Of a stretch of 64,000 nt of DNA, positions 46,473-57,273 are shown piece after piece. Source of the stretch: Batkoa obscura (taxonomy: Eukaryota; Entomophthoromycota; Entomophthoromycetes; Entomophthorales; Batkoaceae); contig JASVEC010000035.1 in NCBI GenBank assembly GCA_030770535.1, forward strand, positions 248,001 through 312,000. Reading direction: 5' to 3'. Numbering within the stretch: the stretch's first letter is position 1; each line of letters opens with the position of its first letter. The notes under the pieces are model-generated. The model saw nothing but the letters and a program-made list of their open reading frames with translations. It had not been told where the DNA came from and did no database searches. The translations under genes were made by a program, and so were the position numbers.

Positions 46473-47506
46473 ATGCCAACTTCTCAAAAACAACAAATCA
46501 CCGAAAAAGATGTGGAATTAGTAAGTTTCAATTTGTACAAAAACAAAAATTAAAATTAACTCGTCCTCTTTAGATTTCTGAACACTTCAAAGTCATTTCA
46601 GAAAAGACCAATGCCCTTTCTGAATTATTTAACCGTATCTCTTTCTCTGAAACTACTAAACCCCAACCATCAACAGGCAAAGCCAAAGTTGGTCAAAATG
46701 AAATTCTTGCAAAGAACGTAGCCGCTGCTAAAAACTCTACCCCAAAAACCAATGGTCCAAAAGGTACCCCAACCAAAAAAGGAGCCCAATCAGCTGATAA
46801 AAATATAACTGAAGCCAATACAACTGCTTCAAAAAAGAAACAAGGCAAAGCTGCTGGGAAAAAAGCTGAAGAAACATCTGGTGTTGAAGAGAATGTTGAA
46901 CCACAAGCATCTACTGATACTAAAAAATCCCCATTAAAAAATAAAAAAGGAAATAATAACAATACTAATACTAATAACAAACGTGGCCGAGCTGAAGTTG
47001 ATCCTGATGCACCAAAAAGACCGAATAGCTCTTATTTTGTTTTTTGTATTGAAAAAAGACCTGAGTTAATGAAAGCAAATCCAGAAATTGGTGCTAAAGA
47101 TATCACACGATTATTAGGAGAAGGATGGCGTGGATTAAGTAAAGAAGAAAAAGAAGTTTATGATGCTAAATATAGGGAGGGTAAAGAAGCTTATGAAAAA
47201 GAGCTAACTGCTTATAAGCTATCAGATAAGTATATTAATAAACAAAAGGAAAATGCTAATGGTGAAAAGGTTGAAGAAGAAAAAGTAGAAAAAGTAGAAA
47301 ATAAAAAGCAAAAGAAACAAAAGAAAGAAGCTGTAGCTAATGGAAAGCAAGAGAGTAATAATGATGGTGAAAAATTAAAAAAAACAGAAGGCGATGTAAA
47401 GAAAGAAGTTGAGAATAAACCAGAAGAAGTTAAATCCACCAGTTCAAAGAAGAAGAAGAATAAAAATAAGAAGGGTAATGCAACTGAAACTCAAATCCAA
47501 GCATAA
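46473..47506 (+). CDS. HMG-box protein with long basic/acidic arms
   Basis: Two exons, 46473-46520 and 46574-47506, give 326 residues. One HMG box is clear at about 158-230: DPDAPKRPNSSYFVFCIEKR at its start, then PEIGAKDITRLLGEGWRGLS and KEEKEVYDAKY. This is the class that binds bent DNA without strong sequence preference (HMGB/Nhp6 type). Before it is a short helical segment (ISEHFKVISEKTNALSELF) and a low-complexity Lys/Ala/Thr-rich arm. After it is an alternating Lys/Glu tail with several KK(K)xK clusters, ending in IQA. Such proteins work in chromatin and transcription. The second exon uses more C-ending codons at its start than the surrounding genes do, suggesting decent expression. Whether it corresponds to yeast Hmo1 or another HMGB cannot be settled here. 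Confidence 0.9.
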
Positions 47507-47776
47507 TGGGTTGAATTATTTTTAATATCATTTAATAAATTTGAACATTTATTTTAATTTAATGGCTATTGATACTAGATTATTAATTTTTTATGCTCTT
47601 TATTGTTTTATTTTTATTATTTAATGTATTTTAGTTTTAGTATTTGAATTTTTTGAAATTTAATGTGTAGCTTAACTTAATCTTACGTTAAAAGTTCCAG
47701 TTTCAAGTTTAAATTTCTTTATAACAGTTTTTTATGAGTGTTTTATTGTTTTAAGAAGTAATTCAGTAAGCAGTAA
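47507..47776. other. Intergenic, nothing recognised
   Basis: Short AT-rich spacer between the HMG-box gene and tRNA-His. Confidence 0.5.
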
Positions 47777-47847
47777 GTCATTGTAGTATAGTGGTAGTAC
47801 ACCGCGTTGTGGCCGCGATAGCGGGGGTTCGATTCCCCCCAATGACA
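47777..47847 (+). tRNA. tRNA-His (anticodon GTG)
   Basis: All arms fold by eye: acceptor GTCATTG with CAATGAC (7 bp), D-loop TATAGTGGTAGTA, anticodon stem CGCG/CGCG around TTGTGGC (anticodon GTG), T-arm GGGGG-TTCGATTC-CCCCC, discriminator A. The internal A and B boxes are present and there is no intron. The base before position 1 is A, so the extra 5' G of tRNA-His would be added after transcription, as in other eukaryotes. It is far more GC-rich than its surroundings. Confidence 0.97.
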
Positions 47848-48721
47848 TTGTAATGTAGCTATATCCCAAGTATTTTATATTATAGGTTAACACTTGAATC
47901 TTTTTTACTTACAGAAATAAATATCCTGGGGACTTTGCCCTTTTAAACTTCATAAAATGAGTTAGTTTAGAAACTAGGTTTAAATTAAGCATTAAGTGCT
48001 ATCAAAATTTCTGCATTTTGCTTAATTTTAAAATAAACCCATGTTGGAATGCTTTTTTGCCTAGTTTCAATAGTTTTTAAATTCTAATCAAGCTTAAACC
48101 TACCTAAACAGAATCAAATAATTCTTATGTCAAAAGTTAGAATCAACGGTATTTCTTATAATAAAAAATAAAATTTAGAATATAAATAATTGAAGATGCA
48201 GTACTTTTACTTAATTGTTACTAAATCAAATATCAAAGTTGGTAAGACAGTTATAATTCGGAGAGAAGGTCAGTTTAAATATTTATACAATAAGTACTAA
48301 AATACAGCACTACAGCTAGTTTATTAACAAAAAACATCCACAATAGTCCTTTTTAACTTTCATATAAATCAATAACTCCCTTATTTTATTCTAATACTTT
48401 AAGAATCTTATATTTTCTCCTTAAAATAACCACCAATAAAGTATTCAAATTGAAGATTTGATGATGTAGTTTTATCTAAAAATATATAATCTATTTTTCT
48501 CCATAAAACTTCAATTTAGTCCTAAAAAAGAATGCAAAGGATCTGTCTATTGGCTCTATTCTCAAAAAAAACTACTTTAAGTTGAATGATTAGCTGAATT
48601 AATTAAAACTTGCAAGCTTCTTAAGACTAAAAGATGATGATTTAAAAAATAAGATGACATTAAACTTCTAGCTTAAAAAATTTCCACATTTTCTAATCAT
48701 TAAAAACGCAACTCAATAAGG
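47848..48721. other. Intergenic, nothing recognised
   Basis: It contains no T-run longer than four bases just after the tRNA to mark a pol III stop, and no MITEs. The last part is upstream region for the C2 gene. Confidence 0.45.
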
Positions 48722-49222
48722 ATGGGAGCTGAAGAAGTTATTTTAAAAATCCAAGTAATTCAAGGACGTGGGTTAGCGCCCAAAGATAGCAATGGCTTGT
48801 CGGACCCCTATGTCATTGCTCGCGTCAATAATAAAAAAAGTCAAACAAAAACGATTAATAAAACACTCAATCCAGTATGGCAAGAAACTTTAGAATTCAA
48901 TCTACGAGATGAAAATTTCCCACAATTTGTACAAATTGTATGTTGGGATGCTGATTTTATTACTCGTGATTTTATGGGACAAATAACTATCCATATGAAG
49001 GATCTATTTGATAATAAAACTGGAATGCCATTACAGTTTGAAGCATTTAAGAATCGACAATGGTATCGATTACAAAAAAAAACTCATAAGGATATTGTCA
49101 CTGGTGAATTAGAATTAAATATTGGTTTCGAACATAAGGGTAAATCTAATGAGTTTTGGAACCGATTATTTTTCTCCTTTGGTGGTAGGATTTCCCCTCC
49201 TCCGGATGCAGAAGATGATTGA
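48722..49222 (+). CDS. Solo C2-domain protein (166 aa)
   Basis: A single exon encodes a protein that is almost entirely one C2 domain (about 5-135) plus a short tail ending in PPPDAEDD. The calcium-binding loops look complete: DSNGLSDPYV in loop 1 supplies two aspartates, and WDADFITRDFMG in loop 3 supplies several more. NPVWQETLEF is the usual central strand motif. It should bind acidic phospholipids in response to calcium. There is no signal peptide, membrane segment or second domain. The domain sequence resembles C2 regions attached to fungal phosphatidylserine decarboxylase 2 and multi-C2 proteins, but the frame starts and stops cleanly and no splice continuation was found. Function beyond membrane docking is unknown. 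Confidence 0.9.
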   Translation: MGAEEVILKIQVIQGRGLAPKDSNGLSDPYVIARVNNKKSQTKTINKTLNPVWQETLEFNLRDENFPQFVQIVCWDADFITRDFMGQITIHMKDLFDNKTGMPLQFEAFKNRQWYRLQKKTHKDIVTGELELNIGFEHKGKSNEFWNRLFFSFGGRISPPPDAEDD

Positions 49223-49517
49223 CAAGCTTAATTGGAATAAAATTGATTTTTTTACTAGGCTTTGTGGATTTTTGATTTCATAGTTAAAATGTTAGTTTTT
49301 TGTCGTTTTGTTTTTTTATAGCTAATAGTTTTTATTTCTTGTACTTATTATTAGTACTCAAATCTCTTTTTTAATGTAGTTTAAATTTTTATCACCTCAT
49401 TTTTATTTTTAAAGTGAAGAATTCAGTTCCAATTAAAAAGTAGCACGAAAACTCCACTTGAATTCAAACACAAATTTTTTTAAAGTTGACTTTTAAATTT
49501 TCAATCTAAAATAAAAA
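49223..49517. other. Short intergenic region
   Basis: AT-rich promoter of the Asterix-like gene; no motif that I can support. Confidence 0.4.
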
Positions 49518-50051
49518 ATGGTTAAAGAAACAAGTCGTAATCAACCGGTCATCGTGCCCTTCCATATACCTAAACACATGTTAGTTGAATCAGATGAAGC
49601 AGTTACTTTCCAAACAGCATCGACAATATTGAGTAAGTTGAAAGATTTATTATTTAATAAAAATGACAAATATTAATCCATTGATTCTTAACCTTTATCT
49701 ATTGAACTTATAGCTATGGCCGCATTGATATTAAAGGTAATTTTATAGAAAAATAGATTGAATATTTCGGTACTTATCCATTTATTATTATTATCTCATT
49801 TACAGAATCCATGGTTTGGCTGGTTAGCATTATTTTCTTCTATAGCTTCATTAACAATGATAAAGCATTGACTTCTACTTCTGATAAAAGAGCTTCTGGA
49901 CTACAATTATGTAAGTACTTATTGAATGTATTTATTGATTATCATGGTGACTAATGAGGAATGAATTTATTTTAGGTTTTCTGTTATGGGTTTAGTACTT
50001 CAATATCTTCCTCGTGTACTCGTACCTCAAGCTAAAGTTGGGGGAAAATAA
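49518..50051 (+). CDS. Asterix/WDR83OS-like subunit of the ER PAT translocon complex, frame break in exon 3
   Basis: Proposed exons are 49518-49632, 49714-49736, 49806-49914 and 49976-50051, about 108 residues, normal for the UPF0139/Asterix family. Exons 1-2 give MVKETSRNQPVIV... to MAALILK. Exon 3 starts NPWFGWLALFSSIAS, matching the family's K-N-x-x-x-W-L-A-L membrane segment. It then continues as FINNDKALTSTSDKRASGLQ in another frame, and exon 4 gives FSVMGLVLQYLPRVLVPQ. The switch lies near 49841-49850 and corresponds to one missing base; in the original frame a stop follows at once. No intron of the usual size explains it. A sequence error, a recent inactivating change or frameshifting are possible. 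Asterix with CCDC47 chaperones multipass membrane proteins with polar segments in the ER. The exon-3 donor is taken as GTACTT (49915) because the stronger GTAAGT at 49911 breaks the frame. Confidence 0.65.
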
Positions 50052-50472
50052 AATGGAATCTTTTTTGGTTTACAGATTGGAAATTTTATGTGATTGATAA
50101 TTAAGTTAGTTAGGATTTATTCTAAGGATTTAAATGATAAGGAGTTGTTAGAATTAGATTGTTCTTTGTAATTGATAATATGAACTGATAGAATATAGTA
50201 AAAATTGAAGTTTATTTTAAATTATTAACGAGCTAGGTTTATAAACAATTTAATCAGTTTGATAATAAAATATATGTTATAATTAATTATTTTTTAAGTT
50301 TTACTTGAGTTTTATATTGTTGTATTTTATTTTTTATTTTTTAAATATAATCTACTTTAACTATTTTTCAAAAAAATGCTAAATTTTCTCTACCAATCAT
50401 AGCCACTCCATCATTTCATAATTGCAGGAAAAACATTAAAATTCACTTTCTCTTTGTCTCTTCTTTTCAATA
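50052..50472. other. Intergenic, nothing recognised
   Basis: AT-rich spacer between the Asterix-like gene and Aar2. Confidence 0.5.
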
Positions 50473-51981
50473 ATGGAGCCAACATACAATACGACAAATT
50501 TAGAATTTGATAATGCGACCGCCAAACATTATTTTCAACAAGGGGGCAAATTAGTATTTTTAAACTGTCCCAAAGATTTTGAATTCGGCATTGATTTTTC
50601 AAACTGGATTGTTGGTCCCAAATTTATGGGTTTAAAATTTATACCTCCAGGGATTCATTTTATTTATTATAGGTAAGTAGAAATGAAGCGGATAAAAGAC
50701 GAAGATTTAAATAGGAGGAAACAATAAATGATAAGATTAGTTTACTGATATTGATTTTTTTTCTTAGTATTGTGGATAAAACAGGTCATACTGGTATTCG
50801 AAATGGATTTTTTCATTATTTTAAAAAGGAACAGGTGGGTAAATTGAATAATTAATAATATTGAATAATTTTATAATAACTTTAATTTTTAGATAATAGT
50901 CAAAAAATGGAATGAATATAATGAAGAAGTATATAAAGATAATGAATTAGAACCTGAACTTAATGATAGGATAAAATATAGTAATTATAGTAGTTATAGT
51001 TAATAATTTAATTTTACTAACTTTCTTAGATATTCAATCTTTTGATCCCAATTTAGGTACTTATCCGATAACTCAATCTGATGTATATAAGAAATGGAAA
51101 CAATTAACGCGATATGTTAGCTCTGAATTAATTCAAAAAATAGCCCCAAATGATGGTCTCATGGACGGTTTTTTACCAACAGAAGAAAACAGTAATTTTG
51201 AAGAGTTTGATGGGTCCTTAAAGTTTACTAAATTTGATTTAAAAAAGTCGTTTCCAGAAGGTAGTTTTGGAAGTGAATTGACAAAATATTCATTAGATAA
51301 AAGCTATTTATTGATGAAATTGATTGAGAATGAATATTCAGGTAAATGGCAAATTAATATCATAAAATATTAAATACTGAAGTTAATATTAATTATTATT
51401 AATTATTTTTTTATTAGATTATAAAAACATACTTGGGGAAATTGAATTGAGTTTTATTGTCTTTTTGTTAGGTCAAAATTTTATCGGTTTAGAGCAATGG
51501 AAAAAATTAATTGTATTAATATCGAATTCTAATGAAGCTATTAATCAATCACCTAATTTATTTATTCATTTTTTGGGTAAGTATATTGTTTTATTAGAAT
51601 GAGCAATCAAAGATTAATATAATATTTTTTATTTAGAAATATTATATTTCCAATTACTCGAATGTCCACAAGATTTTTTTCATGATATTATATTGGAGAA
51701 TAATTTTTTAGGCATTTCATTAAAGGTAAAGATCATTTAATTTATAACATTAATAGTTTAATAACATCAATTTTCTTTTTTGTATTTAGACCCTAATTAA
51801 AAATATATTAGAAAAAACATACTATTCGGAAGTAGTTAAAAATCAATTGAATTTACGTATAAATAAAATACAAACTATTTTAAAACAAAAGTTTGATTGG
51901 GAAATTAAACTAGAAGATTTAATTGAAAATGAAGATGAAGATGAAGATGGTGAATTTGCTCCTATAGTGGTAGATATTTAA
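50473..51981 (+). CDS. Aar2, U5 snRNP assembly factor
   Basis: Seven exons (50473-50672, 50768-50834, 50893-50980, 51030-51341, 51418-51576, 51637-51725, 51790-51981) give 368 residues. The N-terminal beta domain shows the family core: FEFGIDFSNWIVGPKFMGLK then FIPPGIHFIYY and RNGFFHYF, nearly as in human AAR2. The helical C-terminal half begins around SYLLMKLIENEYS and continues through ELSFIVFLLGQNFIGLEQWK and a PQDFFHDIILEN stretch, the Aar2 C-terminal domain, and ends in an acidic tail. Aar2 holds Prp8 during cytoplasmic U5 snRNP maturation and is released before Brr2 joins. The exon 3 donor (GTAATT at 50981) is taken inside a TAG-repeat to keep phase. All phases agree. Confidence 0.93.
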
Positions 51982-52564
51982 TATGTAGAAAATTAGATTC
52001 AAACTATTTAAAGATGAGATTGAAATCAAATAAATGAAAGTCAGTTTAAAATGATCAATATAATAATATTATTAATTTATGTATGATTAGAATAAAAATG
52101 AAAATGTAATAATGCTATTATTAATATTATTATTATGTTATGGTTTTTTATATTCTTTAATATTTTTCTATTATTAATGATAATTGCCAAAGTAAAAAAT
52201 ATGATTGGTCCATAATTGACTAATTTTCAAAGTTACTAATTTTGAATATTAAAATTTTAGAGTGCTATTGTGTCATTAAGTAATTTTCAAATCAACCTTA
52301 ATTTTATTATATTAAATTAACAAATCAATTTAGGTTTAAATCTTTTTAAAGAAAATTAAAGGAAGAATCTAAAAAATTGAAACGTCATAAAATTCATTAA
52401 TTTATAATAATAAAAATTTAGAAAGAATAGAAATGATTATTTAAGTTAAGTTTAAAAAATATGGAGTAAAAAAATAGAAAGTGGAAATAATATAAATACC
52501 GTTAAAAATTTAAACTCAATTAAATTCCTTTTATTATTTTAATACAATTAAATATTTAAAAAAG
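51982..52564. other. Intergenic, nothing recognised
   Basis: AT-rich spacer between Aar2 and Cho2; no repeats of the MITE family. Confidence 0.5.
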
Positions 52565-55500
52565 ATGAACGACCCTAGTAGTTCAAAAGATAATAATAAT
52601 AATAATACAAATGATTCTACTTTATATGGTAAAACAAGTAATGGAAAAGGTAATTTCAAGGATATATTTTAACTATAGTAAATATTTAATAACTTTCTTT
52701 TCTTCTAGTATTTTTAGTACCCAAAACTAAGGATATGATGAGTACTTTATTCTCCTTTAAAACTAAGATTTCATTACCAAGTCTAATTACTTTACTTATC
52801 CTTGGCACTAACATCTTGTTATATTTTATTATCCCTAGCAACTATGCCTCTACATTATTTTTAATATTATTTTTATTTTGGCGATTAGCTTATAATGGCT
52901 TTTTAGGCTATTTACTATATCGCCAATCAAATCAAAGTTATTTAACAAAGTTATTTTTAAAATTAGGGTGGTTAGATGAGAACAATAAAGTAGGTAAATG
53001 GATTAAAACTCAATTAGAAATAGATATGAGTAATGATTATAACTATCATACAATGCCTATTGAATTTAATTCATGGCTGTTATTTCGTAAATTAGTTGAT
53101 TTAATCTTAGTGAATGATTTTACAGTTTATTTGATATTCTCATTATCTCATTTTAATCCACGATATGATTGGAAGTTATGGGAGAATTGTTTAAGATATT
53201 TAGCAGCATTCTTTTTGATTGTATTTAATTTAGTAGTAAAACTAGATGCTCATAGAGTAGTTAAAGATTTTGCTTGGTATTGGGGGGATTTCTTTTTTTT
53301 AATTGATCAAAAATTGACATTTGATGGCGTATTTGAATTAGCTCCACATCCTATGTACTCTTTAGGTTATGCAGGATATTATGGTATTTCTCTTTTGATG
53401 GCTAGTCCCACTGTATTTTATGTTTCTTTATTGGCTCATTCTTTACAATTTATATTCTTAGTATTAGTAGAAAACCCACATATTGATAAAATTTATGGTG
53501 GAGATGAAGTAGAAGAAGACAATGTTAAGATTAAGGAAGAAAATAATAAGGATAATAAGAATAAGAATATAAGAATATTATCATACCAAAAAAGAATATA
53601 TATGAATTACAGCAAAGTAAACAGAGAATGTTATTTAATAATTTTGATTTATTTAAATCAAGTGATTTATTTAGTTTAATTATTGTATTTTATGGAAGCT
53701 TATTTTTGATATTAATATTATTTCAATCTATTAATTTAAATATCAATCAAAGTATTAAATATTTAAGTTTAATTCATTCAATTATATGGCGGTTGTTTCA
53801 TTCTATTGGTTTAGGTATTATCATATTAGGATCCCAAAGTTCCAATAAAAAATGGACTCGACATTTCATAAAAATTGGTAAAACAGGGATGGATGCCTTT
53901 AATGAATGGAAATCTATTTATAATTTATCTTCCTTTATGACTTATTTTTCATTTATATTGTCAGCAATTGCTTTTTATTCCTATGAAAATGGATTTTTTA
54001 ATAATTCATTTACTTTAAGACATACCTTTGGTTTGTTATTAATAATTCTCCATGCATGGACTTCTACTTCAGTTTATGAGACATTAAAAGAATTTGGCTG
54101 GTTCTATGGCGATTTTTTTATAGATCAATATCAAAACAAATTAAATTATACAGGTATTTATCGATATCTAAATAATCCAGAGAAAATATTGGGTCATTCA
54201 GCATTATATGGAATTGCTCTTATTAGTAATTCAAGTATGATATTTTTGTTAGCTATCTTATCTCATTCATGTTATTTGTTATTTTATTATCTTGTGGAAT
54301 TACCTCATATGAATAAATTATACAAAGGACAATTAAGGAAAGAAGCTGGAGTAACAAAAACAGTTAAAGGAGTTGCTAAAAGCTTAAAAAGTAATTTAAA
54401 ACATCATAAAAATTTATCCTTAGCTTTATCTTCTATTGAATTTACCGAAGGCTTAATTGATAAATTAGAAAAAGGAGTTCAACAGTCAATTGTTGAAACT
54501 AAAGAAACCTTAGGTGGCTTAATGGAAAAAACAAAACCACATTTAAAAGAATTAATATTAGATACTAATTCTATATTGAATCAATCGAAATTAAAATTAG
54601 CTGAAACCAGAGAACGATTATTATTAGATTTAAATCATAATGAATCAAGTAACATTGGTGAATATAAAATTGAGTTATTAAATTTTATAGGAAAAAATGA
54701 ATTTATACCAGCAAAATATGAATTAGGAGAATGTATTAAATTAGGATTATTAGTACCTTATAATGGAAAACATAAATATGATTGGGTAGGACTATATAAA
54801 GTGATAAGTAATCCGTCCAAAACATTAACAACCATATCGTCGAAAGGAAGATATTTATATACTCATTTACCTCCCAAAAATAATTTTAACAATGATTTAA
54901 CCGTATCTGAAAGTTCAGGAGTTGAAATAGATTCGGATGTAGAAAATGACATTAATTTAAATGATATCCAACGTCTTCCAGAAGAGGAGAAATATTATGA
55001 AAGTATATTACCAGTGAGTAAGGAAGAGCTTGGAGATAGAAAAGGGAATTGGAGAACTGTTGTATTAAAATTTGAACAGGATCGATTATTTTGGGAACCT
55101 GGTACATATGAATTTCGATTACATTCCGGCTTTGGTCATAAAGTGGCCGCCATTTCAAGGCCGTTTGAAATTTTTGTTAGTCAAAAAAATAATAAGGTGA
55201 ATAATTTGGAGGAAGTGCTAACTATTTTATTACCCTATTTGAAGCGATGTTTAAACATTCAAAATGATGAGGATATGAGTGAGATTGATAATTTGTTTGC
55301 AAATTCCGAAATTTCTTTAAAAGATGCGGAAAAGATATCTAAAATTATTAAAGCTTTATTTATGATTGAATTTGATCCACCAGTAATTTTATATCATCCT
55401 AATTTAAATTCTTTAGGCCAAAGAGTAAGTTTTTTTTAGTTTGTTATTATGTTGTTGTTGTTATTATATGAATAGTTTATTAATTATAATTCATAGATAT

Positions 55501-55607
55501 TAGAAGCTATTAAAGTATTAGTACCCTTTTTCAACACAACTCCAACAATGAAACCAATTCCAATTACTCAGATGATGTCTCCAACGAAAATGAATTTGGA
55601 TCAATGA
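52565..55607 (+). CDS. CHO2: Phosphatidylethanolamine N-methyltransferase, Cho2 type
   Basis: Proposed exons are 52565-52649, 52709-about 53523, 53574-55424 and 55497-55607, about 910-916 residues, the normal size for fungal Cho2. The N-terminus has GKTSNGKVFLVPKTKDMMST, matching the family's G-x-T-x-x-G-x-V-F-x-V-P entry. Two repeated membrane-methyltransferase units follow, each ending in a typical motif (APHPMYSLGYAGYYG in the first, NNPEKILGHSALYGIAL in the second) and then a V/L-E-x-P-H-x-x-K-x-Y segment. The C-terminal third is soluble and ends in a conserved WEPGTYEFRLHSG-like stretch. Cho2 makes phosphatidyl-monomethylethanolamine in the ER, the first step from PE to PC. The frame changes once, inside a purine-rich repeat near 53509-53573. 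A 50-base (53524-53573) or 65-base (53509-53573) intron restores it, but with weak splice sites. Confidence 0.9.
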
Positions 55608-56358
55608 AAATTGAGTTGATGTTGAGCTGAGGTTTATAGATAATAAAGATATTATATTACCTTGAATTATTTTTGGGTTATCTAAAAGTTTATTATTGGA
55701 ATATCAACTGATAAAATAAATGAACGGTCATTGATATATATGTTTTTATTTCATTGTATTCAATTATAAGGTAAAAAGAATTTCATAATTGAAAACAAAT
55801 TTAATATTGAAATTTAATACTTTATAACTTAAATTGAAATTAATATTAAACTTTAAGTTTAAAAATGTTGCTTTATAGGATAAAAAAGAGGCTCAAGTTA
55901 GCAACAAGTGACAATGAACTTAAAGCTATCTTTAAATAAACATAATATTTCTTCAACTATAGGGAAAAGTAGGTATTTAATAAAAGAATCTGAAGTTTAA
56001 ACTTTAAGTCATTGTATTTAATTTTTGTACAATGAAGAAGAACCCTTAAATCTTTAATAACTAGTTGTTCCTACTTGTTGTATAATGAGGTAAGGGATAG
56101 AATTAAAGAATTGAAACAACTTTAAATTGAATACATTTAGCTAAAATAGAAAACTAGACCAAAGGGATAAATTTGAATAAGAATTTAAGATTAAACGAAT
56201 ATCATCAATATTAGAAACTGTATGAAATGAATAAAAGCTAAATTAAATAGAAGATTTTAAACTAAAAACAATGAAACAAAGGTAGATAGAAGCGATAATA
56301 GAAAGTTTTGTTTTATTTTAAATAGGAAAAGTACTAAATTCCTGGAAAAATAAAACTA

Positions 56359-56465
56359 TATGGGGATGTTTTTTTTTGGCTTCATCATCTTTTCCATCTT
56401 TCAAGCACTATTTGAGTGGAAAAATCGTTAGTAAAATTCTCAAATACAAAAATACATCCCTGTAT
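56359..56465 (-). mobile_element. TGGGGATGT-TIR MITE, minus orientation
   Basis: Perfect left end TATGGGGATGT, right ACATCCCTGTATT. Full length. Confidence 0.9.
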
Positions 56466-56771
56466 TTATTTTTGAGCTGATCTATATTATAACAAACGGA
56501 CCATATAGTTTATTTAACTCTCAATGATAATGTCAAGGTTTTATTGGGAAGTTGAAGTTTATGAGGAAAATTAGGATTCATGAAGATAAGAGAACAATAA
56601 AGAAATTTGCTGGTAAAGCGAATAAAGTTGGATTTAGAATAGTGATACAGACGTTTGTCAAAAATGTTTCGAAAAATGTAGTAAAGGATCTTTATGAAAT
56701 TCACCAAAAAGATTCCAAATTAAGGGATTCTGTGTGGAGTTACATATAGCTTTAGGTTTGGAATAAATGGA

Positions 56772-56874
56772 TATGAGGATGTGTTTAAGGGTTTAAGGGT
56801 TTACCAATAGATTTTCCACTTAAACAGCGCTTAAAAAATGGAAAAAGTAATGAAATCAAAAAAACATCCCCATA
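56772..56874 (+). mobile_element. TGGGGATGT-TIR MITE, plus orientation
   Basis: Left TATGAGGATGT, right ACATCCCCATA. A short GGGTTTAA duplication lies near the left end. Confidence 0.88.
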
Positions 56875-57059
56875 CCCTTTTACTTTTTTTTAATAAAATA
56901 ATGATTAGTCTTACTAATACTATTTTTGTTTGATATTGTATAGTAGTTTGGTTCAAAACTATAATGTTTATAATTGAACTATTTTTTATGCACCTTTTAC
57001 CAATGTATTCATAAAAAATAAAAATAACCCACTAGTTATAAGTTGAAAATGCTATAAAA

Positions 57060-57165
57060 TATGGGAGTGTCTTTTTTAACTTCATTATTTCTTCCATTTT
57101 TTAAGCGCTATCTAAGCGGAAAATTTGCTAACAAAATTCTTAAACACAAAAATACATCCCCATAT
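57060..57165 (-). mobile_element. TGGGGATGT-TIR MITE, minus orientation
   Basis: Left TATGGGAGTGT, right ACATCCCCATATA. Full length, 109 bases downstream of the peptidase stop codon on the minus strand. Confidence 0.92.
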
Positions 57166-57273
57166 AAAATATAAAATAGTTGATGTTAAAGTTACAAAGT
57201 AAATTTAAATTAAGTATTTATTTAATATTTAAGGTTCAATAATTAAATGGAATTAATGACAGTGCTATTATAA

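Larger units (their letters stand above)
55608..57273. other. Gene-free stretch with three MITE copies
   Basis: MITEs at 56359, 56772 and 57060. A 65-codon Lys-rich frame at 56552-56749 sits exactly between two of them. It has no motif I recognise and its reverse strand is equally open, so I do not call it. Confidence 0.55.

Noticed and set aside
56552-56749. 65-codon Lys-rich frame between two MITEs
   Set aside because: Both strands are equally open and nothing is recognisable; probably chance.
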